DNA of 50,276 nucleotides from Pseudomonadales bacterium (GTDB lineage: Bacteria; Pseudomonadota; Gammaproteobacteria; Pseudomonadales; Azotimanducaceae), in NCBI GenBank assembly GCA_019090385.1, contig JAHRWB010000071.1, positions 1 through 50,276 of the forward strand, written 5' to 3'. Under the pieces are notes generated by a model. That model saw only the letters and a list, made by a program, of their open reading frames with translations. It had not been told where the DNA came from and made no database searches. Positions 47,890-50,276 of this stretch are shown piece after piece. Within the stretch, counting starts at the first letter, position 1, and each line of letters starts with the position of its first letter. Position numbers and translations under genes: made by a program.

Positions 47890-49314
47890 TTGGCTCATTC
47901 CTGGTCTGAATGCCTTGAGTTCTGTGATCGAAAATCCAAACTTTGTATTGATTTAGAACGTGATTCAAAATCAGTAGAGCACTACTATGCTCGCTGCGTT
48001 GCGGTTGCAACAGACTACAATTTAAATCCACCCCATCCCAATGACTTTGGTGGAAACGTACTTTCCTGCATCAAGCGACTATGCAGTAAAACCTGGTGGC
48101 GCAAAGCTATTAAAACTATGCGCAGCTCTGTCATGGAAAATACGGCCAGAGATCTTCGCCTTGTATCCAAGAATAGCGGTGCCTACGCGAGCAACATTGG
48201 AGTAAATAACCGGGCACGAGAAATACTACAAAACCGCTATATCCTGGAAAATACCTTTGCCACAAATCAACATGGGCAAACATTCTCTCTTCAAGAGCTA
48301 TCCGACAAAAGCATATCTAACCCGGAGATCCGCAAAGCTGAGTTGATGACCCGCCTTAATGGCTTTGAAACGGTAGCAAAATCATACCGGCATAGAGCTG
48401 AATTCTACACTGTGACAACACCATCACGCATGCATGCTGTTCTTTCCAACGGGCAGCCCAATCCAAAATTCGATGGAACGACACCGAAAGAAGCCAATAC
48501 ATACCTAGCCCATATATTTAAGTTGATCCGCTCGAAATTAGCCCGAGAAGAAATACGAGTTTACGGCTTTCGTGTTTCAGAACCTCACCATGACGGGACA
48601 CCGCACTGGCATTATCTGCTCTATATGCATCCCTCTGATCGCAAAACTGTTAGAAAGATATTCAGACACTATTCACTAAAAGACAACCCAGACGAAGCGG
48701 GTGCTCGCACTCATAGATTCAAATTTGTAGAAATTGACGAGTCGAAAGGATCTGCCACAGGGTATATAGCGAAGTACATTTCCAAAAACATCGGTGGCGA
48801 GGACCTAGAGACAGATCTCTACGGAGAAGATGCTGCTTATGATGCCGACAGGGCAGGCGCATGGTCGTCTATACATGGTATCCGGCAATTTCAACAAATC
48901 GGCGGCCCGCCTGTTGGCGTATGGCGAGAGTTGCGGCGGATGAAATGCCCGAAGGGAAGTGGACTAGAAGAAGCGTGGATCGCAGCAGACAGTGCCGATT
49001 GGGCAGCTTATGTAATGGTGACAGGAGGCCCCACCCTCCCGCGCGCTGATCGAAATATTTCCCTGTATCACGAACATCGCACCGCGATAAACCCACAAAC
49101 CGGTGAAATACCGAGGAGCCATTTTTCGAGGTACGGCGATTTAAAGAAGCCACCGTTACGAGGCCTGATAGTCAAGGCTACAGGTGAAAAAGTCATATCC
49201 CGCACTTTGAACTGGAAAATAGAAAACTTCAGCCCAAGCATTGGCATTCACAGTGGGCACGGACCACCAAGAGCGGGGCCACATTGCGCTCTTCCCTTGG
49301 ACTCGTGTCAATAA
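47890..49314 (+). CDS. Phage gpA-type HUH replication endonuclease, possibly disrupted
   Basis: 474 residues from a TTG start. The C-terminal half has the rolling-circle HUH motif (His239-Trp-His241 in HHDGTPHWH) and a two-tyrosine site Tyr292-x3-Tyr296 (GYIAKY), as in P2 gpA and phiX174 A. Also typical are RAELMTRLNGFE-like text, FYTVTTPSRMHAV, and GIRQFQQIGGPPVGVWRELRR. It would nick one strand at the element's origin. Two oddities. First, the frame stays open upstream to 47461, through the ssrA 3' end, without an ATG, GTG or TTG; its upstream text (LAFEYRR...RRDANIRLRQL) looks like real coding. Second, at the 3' end the adjacent +1 frame reads PWTRVNNCT and runs to 49381, resembling family C-termini from memory, so a frameshift near 49215 is possible. 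P2 gpA is much longer (about 760). Confidence 0.85.
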   Translation: MAHSWSECLEFCDRKSKLCIDLERDSKSVEHYYARCVAVATDYNLNPPHPNDFGGNVLSCIKRLCSKTWWRKAIKTMRSSVMENTARDLRLVSKNSGAYASNIGVNNRAREILQNRYILENTFATNQHGQTFSLQELSDKSISNPEIRKAELMTRLNGFETVAKSYRHRAEFYTVTTPSRMHAVLSNGQPNPKFDGTTPKEANTYLAHIFKLIRSKLAREEIRVYGFRVSEPHHDGTPHWHYLLYMHPSDRKTVRKIFRHYSLKDNPDEAGARTHRFKFVEIDESKGSATGYIAKYISKNIGGEDLETDLYGEDAAYDADRAGAWSSIHGIRQFQQIGGPPVGVWRELRRMKCPKGSGLEEAWIAADSADWAAYVMVTGGPTLPRADRNISLYHEHRTAINPQTGEIPRSHFSRYGDLKKPPLRGLIVKATGEKVISRTLNWKIENFSPSIGIHSGHGPPRAGPHCALPLDSCQ

Positions 49315-49358
49315 CTGTACGCCAACAATCAACACTACTAATCGTAGGCAACAGATAA

Positions 49359-49619
49359 ATGAGCAAATTGATGACAATTGACGATTTCGAGACCTTTGAA
49401 CTGCAAGAAGCCATAAAACTAATAAACAAAACCGTGCTGATGAAAGAGGACGGGGAATTCCCCGTGCCTGGGATTGGGGCATTGGGTGTAATTTCCGGCG
49501 TTTTGACGCTGAATGAAGAGGTAGAGGTGGTTATAAAACTGATTGACCGGGTCACGCAAATGACAAAGCAGGAATATTCGAACCAAATCGAACGGGTTAT
49601 AGATGACGACATCAGATAA
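49359..49619 (+). CDS. Hypothetical protein, 86 residues
   Basis: Not recognised. Acidic helical protein (MSKLMTIDDFETFELQEAIKL...) with a short Pro/Gly turn (FPVPGIGALGVISG) in the middle and a charged C-terminus. The AGG at 49345 is a weak ribosome-binding site. It follows rep in the same direction and likely overlaps its alternative 3' end. Probably an element accessory or regulatory protein. Confidence 0.65.
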   Translation: MSKLMTIDDFETFELQEAIKLINKTVLMKEDGEFPVPGIGALGVISGVLTLNEEVEVVIKLIDRVTQMTKQEYSNQIERVIDDDIR

Positions 49620-49658
49620 ACGTGGCTCCAGTGCCTTCGCAGTTGGAGAATAGATCTG

Positions 49659-49820
49659 ATGGAGGCTGTTAAGACCGATATAGACCAGCGTACCCTTGCA
49701 GATCAGCATTTTTTGTGGACAATGAGATATGTGCGTTCTCATTCGCACAAAATTAATACTGTTCGCCGCATGGAACGCTGGCGACGCCAAATAAATACGC
49801 AAAGGATATGCGCCCCATGA
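49659..49820 (+). CDS. Hypothetical small basic protein, 53 residues
   Basis: ATG at 49659 with GGAG ten bases upstream; Arg-rich second half (RRMERWRRQ) suggests nucleic-acid contact. The TGA stop overlaps the next ATG as ATGA. Not recognised. Support comes from the ribosome-binding site and the overlapping gene chain. Confidence 0.5.
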   Translation: MEAVKTDIDQRTLADQHFLWTMRYVRSHSHKINTVRRMERWRRQINTQRICAP

Positions 49821-49930
49821 ATAAACAAACTTTTGTTTGTCCCTTCTATATTGATTCTTCAACCTTGGCACTAAATCACGATGCTTATAAATACACTAGC
49901 GTGACCGCCGAGGAGATTTCAAATGTATAA
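49817..49930 (+). CDS. Hypothetical small protein, 37 residues
   Basis: ATG at 49817 overlaps the preceding stop by four bases and has AAGGA ten bases upstream. It ends inside the excisionase gene, overlapping it by eight bases. Not recognised; may serve mainly to couple translation to xis. Confidence 0.42.
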   Translation: MNKQTFVCPFYIDSSTLALNHDAYKYTSVTAEEISNV

Positions 49931-50102
49931 ATGGGTAACGATTCAAAAACTGTCAGAACTTACCGGTATATCCCGTGAAGGGCTTTATGCACATAAGAAA
50001 AAAGGACATCTAAGGCAAGAAATTCACTGGATTAAACGGCACGGTCGACTTTTCATTCACTTGGAGAACTTTTTTTCGTGGCTGGAAAATACCGGGGAGT
50101 AA
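49923..50102 (+). CDS. Excisionase-like DNA-binding protein
   Basis: A 59-residue winged-helix protein beginning MYKWVTIQKLSELTGISREGLYAH, with an HWIKRHGRLFIHLENFFSWLE second half. This resembles short phage excisionases (W-x-T-L-x-K-L-A-x-x-T-G...H-W...I...L-E...W). GAGGAG lies seven bases before the ATG. It overlaps the integrase start by 25 bases, so the two are translationally coupled. Expected to bend DNA at the att sites and favour excision. Confidence 0.8.
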   Translation: MYKWVTIQKLSELTGISREGLYAHKKKGHLRQEIHWIKRHGRLFIHLENFFSWLENTGE

Positions 50103-50276
50103 CCCGCCGGGGAAATGCTTGGCAAATCTCCTTTACGTATAAAGGCGAGCGCTGCCGAGAACAGTTGCGGTTTCCGGGCACAAGAAAAGGCGAAGATGCT
50201 GCAAACAATTTCCGTGGAAGAGTCTTAATGGAAATTGATATGGGCACGTTCGACTACGCAAAACATTTTCCAGAGA
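50078..50276 (+). CDS. Tyrosine-type phage integrase, N-terminal part
   Basis: From a GTG at 50078 the frame stays open to the window end (66 residues visible). It reads YRGVTRRGNAWQISFTYKGERCRE and ends MGTFDYAKHFPE, matching the N-terminal arm-DNA-binding domain (DUF3596 type) of tyrosine recombinase integrases. The catalytic domain lies beyond the window. GGAG is 11 bases upstream. Oriented away from ssrA, so the right attachment site probably follows the end of this gene. Confidence 0.88.
   Translation, partial: MAGKYRGVTRRGNAWQISFTYKGERCREQLRFPGTRKGEDAANNFRGRVLMEIDMGTFDYAKHFPE

Noticed and set aside
47537-49690. TAGACCAGCG repeated at 47537 and 49681, considered as integrase arm sites
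   Set aside because: A single 10-base match across this distance is expected by chance.

Overview
The window is about 50 kb of core chromosome from a gammaproteobacterium, plus the left end of a small integrated element. Gene order follows the Pseudomonas chromosome closely: dksA-gluQRS-regulator-sRNA-pcnB, pgi-acs, pnp-rpsO-truB-rbfA-infB-nusA-rimP, tRNAs-secG-tpiA-glmM-folP-ftsH-rlmE, yhbY, greA-carB-carA-dapB-dnaJ-dnaK-grpE, recN, bamE, rnfH-ratA, smpB-ssrA. The base composition is moderate. An hrcA repressor gene sits beside grpE, and fur, folK, panB, panC and cbrA are absent from their Pseudomonas positions. Together this suggests a relative of the marine Cellvibrionales (Spongiibacteraceae or Cellvibrionaceae type) rather than a true Pseudomonas. 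The order-level assignment is inference.

Region 1 to 12.6 kb runs mostly rightward: haem synthesis (hemJ, hemL), a PfkB adenosine-kinase-like gene, sfsA (opposite strand), dksA, gluQRS, a sigma-54 activator of the CbrB type, a compact intergenic regulatory module, pcnB, a deoxynucleoside kinase, pgi and acs. The 337 bases between the activator and pcnB hold palindromic TGTTAC half sites, a GG-N10-GC sigma-54 promoter, a roughly 145-nt RNA with two A-rich AAY-repeat motifs, and a strong intrinsic terminator. This has the layout and position of crcZ, the catabolite-repression sRNA of Pseudomonas. However, the activator's receiver domain has lost its phosphoacceptor Asp and its conserved Lys, and there is no adjacent sensor kinase. 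This is the most interesting system in the window.

Region 12.6 to 21.8 kb is the leftward translation and RNA-metabolism cluster rimP-nusA-infB-rbfA-truB-rpsO-pnp, with a promoter and a candidate attenuator ahead of rimP. A divergent Cas4-like/exonuclease gene follows, then initiator tRNA-Met and tRNA-Leu(GAG). Region 23.8 to 41.5 kb is leftward apart from yhbY and covers protein export, central metabolism, cell-envelope precursors, folate, FtsH, 23S rRNA methylation, GreA, pyrimidine/arginine precursor synthesis, lysine synthesis and the heat-shock genes. Good sigma-32 promoter matches precede dnaK and grpE. recN, bamE, rnfH-ratA, an NSS-family transporter gene, smpB and the tmRNA gene ssrA follow.

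From 47.5 kb to the window end lies an element inserted at the 3' end of ssrA. It has a gpA-type HUH replication protein, tightly packed or overlapping small ORFs, an excisionase-like gene and the start of a tyrosine-type integrase. No capsid or packaging genes are visible. If the integrase abuts the right attachment site, as is usual, the whole element would be only about 4 kb. The replication gene may be frame-disrupted at both ends.
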